From the NCBI GenBank assembly GCA_017353855.1, contig JAFMSA010000156.1, forward strand, positions 1 through 8,204: DNA of 8,204 bases, written 5' to 3'. The first letter of the stretch is position 1. Each line of letters starts with the position of its first letter. The position numbers and the translations under genes are program-made. Positions 7,061-8,204 of the stretch are shown piece after piece. The stretch is from Alphaproteobacteria bacterium (GTDB taxonomy: Bacteria; Pseudomonadota; Alphaproteobacteria; ATCC43930; CGMCC-115725). A model generated the notes under the pieces. The model was not told where the DNA came from and did not search any database. It saw nothing but the letters and a program-made list of their open reading frames with translations.

Positions 7061-7978
7061 TTGCGAACTGTTTTCGTTGACGCCGATAAGGGTCTCGCCG
7101 CGATTACCGAAAAGCTGCGGCGTGCGGGAGACCCGCCGGTTGCCATCAATCGCAATCCGGATGTGAAGCCGGACGAGCTCCCTGACGTCCTTGGCGATGC
7201 CGAGATCGCCGTAATCGATCACACCCGTTTGCCAACTCCCGTGGCCGCGAAGTGCCGCGGCCTCAAGCATGTCGTTTTCCTCGGCACAGGGGCGCGCAGC
7301 TACATGGATCCGGAAGAGCTCGAGGGGTTCGGCATCACCGTCCACATCATCAAGGGCTATGGGAATACCGCTGTGGCCGAATGTGCGATCGCGCTGATGT
7401 GGGTGGCGGCCAGAGGCGTCGCACGAATGGACCGCGGGATGCGCGCCGGCCAATGGCCGGGCATCGAGGGCGTCCAGCTCACCGGCAAGAGGTTGGGGCT
7501 TCTCGGTTTCGGCGGTATCGCGGCCGAGGTCGCGCGCATCGCCCTCGGCTCCGGCATGAAAGTGGTCGCGTGGAACCGCAGCCGACGGACCTATGCCGGC
7601 GTCGAATTCGCGTCTCTCGAACAGGTGCTAGCTCAAAGCGACGTGATTTCGCTGCACCTGCTGCTGACCGACGAGACCAAGGGCCTCCTGTCGCGCGAGC
7701 GTATTGCCGCGATGAAGCCGGGTGTCATCCTGGTAAACACGGCGCGCGGCGGGCTGGTCGACGAAGAGGCGATGATCGAGGCGCTTCGCTCGGGCCATAT
7801 ACGCCATGCCGGCCTCGATGTATTCGCCATCGAGCCCTTGCCGGCAGGGCACATCTTGACCACGCTGGAAAACGTCACGCTCTCCGCGCATTCGGCGTTC
7901 CGCACTCCGGAGGCGAGCGATAATCTCATCGGCGCTGCGCTCGACCATTGCCGTCGCATCGCCGCCACTGGTCACTGA
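7061..7978 (+). CDS. D-isomer-specific 2-hydroxyacid dehydrogenase, GhrA-like
   Basis: This 305-residue cytosolic oxidoreductase interconverts a 2-keto acid and a D-2-hydroxy acid (for example glyoxylate/glycolate or hydroxypyruvate/glycerate). The Rossmann motif is GFGGIA (149-154) within GLLGFGGIAAEVAR. The catalytic triad is in place: R229 in NTARGGLVDE, E258 in DVFAIEPLP and H277 in SAHSAFRTPEA. At the end of the second strand, where NAD-specific members carry Asp, it has AWNRSRRTYAGVEF (170-183). This resembles CWSRSRKSWPGVESF of E. coli GhrA (YcdW) as I recall it and points to NADP(H). Phosphoglycerate dehydrogenase is unlikely because there is no extra C-terminal domain. Translation starts at TTG. 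No neighbouring gene reveals the substrate, although a role with hyuA and the solute-binding protein in one catabolic route is possible. Confidence 0.9.
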   Translation: MRTVFVDADKGLAAITEKLRRAGDPPVAINRNPDVKPDELPDVLGDAEIAVIDHTRLPTPVAAKCRGLKHVVFLGTGARSYMDPEELEGFGITVHIIKGYGNTAVAECAIALMWVAARGVARMDRGMRAGQWPGIEGVQLTGKRLGLLGFGGIAAEVARIALGSGMKVVAWNRSRRTYAGVEFASLEQVLAQSDVISLHLLLTDETKGLLSRERIAAMKPGVILVNTARGGLVDEEAMIEALRSGHIRHAGLDVFAIEPLPAGHILTTLENVTLSAHSAFRTPEASDNLIGAALDHCRRIAATGH

Positions 7979-7982
7979 GCGC

Positions 7983-8026
7983 ATCAGGAAGGGCGCCCCA
8001 TCGCGCAGATGGGTCGCGTTCCTGAT
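7983..8026 (+). terminator. Hairpin just after the dehydrogenase stop
   Basis: ATCAGGAA (7983-7990) pairs with TTCCTGAT (8019-8026), and CCCAT (7997-8001) pairs with ATGGG (8009-8013) around CGCGCAG. CGC/GCG pairing with small bulges lies between. It starts four bases after the TGA stop. No T-run follows, so it may be a Rho-assisted end, an mRNA-stabilising hairpin, or part of an intergenic repeat. Confidence 0.5.
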
Positions 8027-8071
8027 CCAGGAAAGACGCTTGCATAAGCCGGTATGGTGATCAGCGGGTGG

Positions 8072-8204
8072 CCATCATCCGGTCAAGCCCCGCTGGCGTC
8101 TGTCGGAGTTCGAGCGCGACTTGATCCGGGCCCATCGGGGGTGAGGGACACGAGTGCGCCAGGCCAGGGGCGACAGACGCGGCCGCAGACCCGAAACCAG
8201 GCTC
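8072..8204 (+). pseudogene. Decayed serine recombinase (resolvase/invertase) fragment
   Basis: The text of a serine site-specific recombinase's catalytic-domain end and hinge can be read across broken frames. P-S-S-G-Q (8072-8086) is followed by LASV, then with a one-base shift EFERDLIRAHRG, an in-frame TGA at about 8142-8144, and then GTRVRQARGDRRGRRPETRL to the window edge. Intact resolvases carry T(P/S)(T/S)G(R/Q/K)LxFxxLASLAEFERDLIRERT, then xARGxxxGRxP. So the long helix start (EFERDLIR) and the DNA-binding hinge (ARG...GRRP) are present, a few residues between SSGQ and LAS are lost, and a shift plus a stop break the gene. The N-terminal part with the catalytic serine is absent upstream. 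The remainder may continue beyond the window. Confidence 0.6.

Noticed and set aside
6638..7453. Minus-strand open frame across the spacer into the dehydrogenase
   Set aside because: Half of it is antisense to the dehydrogenase, and the rest has no motif or plausible start.
8062..8095. 7-bp inverted repeat CAGCGGG/CCCGCTG
   Set aside because: It overlaps the recombinase remnant, has a 20-base loop and lacks a T-run, so it is not a credible terminator.
6700..8179. 14-base direct repeat AGGGGCGACAGACG at 6700-6713 and 8166-8179
   Set aside because: A single match of this length is not far from chance in GC-rich DNA of this size, and no shared flanks extend it.
8061..8204. Minus-strand frame open from the right edge to a TGA at 8061
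   Set aside because: The plus-strand recombinase motifs explain the same bases better. The reverse reading has no motif I recognise.
1..8204. CRISPR arrays, tRNA, rRNA or intact insertion sequence
   Set aside because: I saw no regularly spaced repeats, tRNA-like cloverleaf or intact transposase on either strand.

Overview
The window is GC-rich bacterial DNA with gene families and a repeat type typical of soil or plant-associated Alphaproteobacteria, perhaps Bradyrhizobiaceae or a relative. The main clues are a y4hA/ChaA-type antiporter, a 'CRRRPGRR' cysteine protein of the kind seen in rhizobia, and a 'CTCATCCTGAGG...GAAGGA' palindromic repeat. The taxonomic placement is inference.

Layout. 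Positions 1-140 hold a strong Shine-Dalgarno with a tiny ORF running into a palindromic intergenic repeat. Next is a complete hydantoinase/5-oxoprolinase A subunit (141-2210, +). From 2211 to 3726 the DNA is gene-poor and lower in GC in places; its only convincing gene is a small four-cysteine protein (2763-3083, -). A complete Tat-exported ABC-transporter solute-binding protein follows (3727-5100, +). Eighteen bases after its stop there is a ribosome-binding site and start codon that look like the start of a permease gene, but no permease follows. Instead a convergent Ca2+/H+ antiporter occupies 5233-6369 (-). A 691-bp divergent spacer with short inverted repeats (6370-7060) leads to a complete D-2-hydroxyacid dehydrogenase of GhrA/YcdW-like type (7061-7978, +). 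A hairpin follows it, and the right end (about 8072-8204) is a decayed serine recombinase.

How the parts fit. HyuA, the solute-binding protein and the 2-hydroxyacid dehydrogenase would suit uptake and catabolism of a small organic compound. However, each lacks its usual partners here: no HyuB, no permease or ATPase, no adjacent regulator. The antiporter is an unrelated housekeeping-type ion transporter. The long gene-poor spacers, the apparently truncated transporter operon and the broken recombinase suggest an accessory region shaped by rearrangement. I do not see a convincing new multi-gene system. The best leads are the recombinase remnant, the truncated transporter operon and the leader in front of hyuA.
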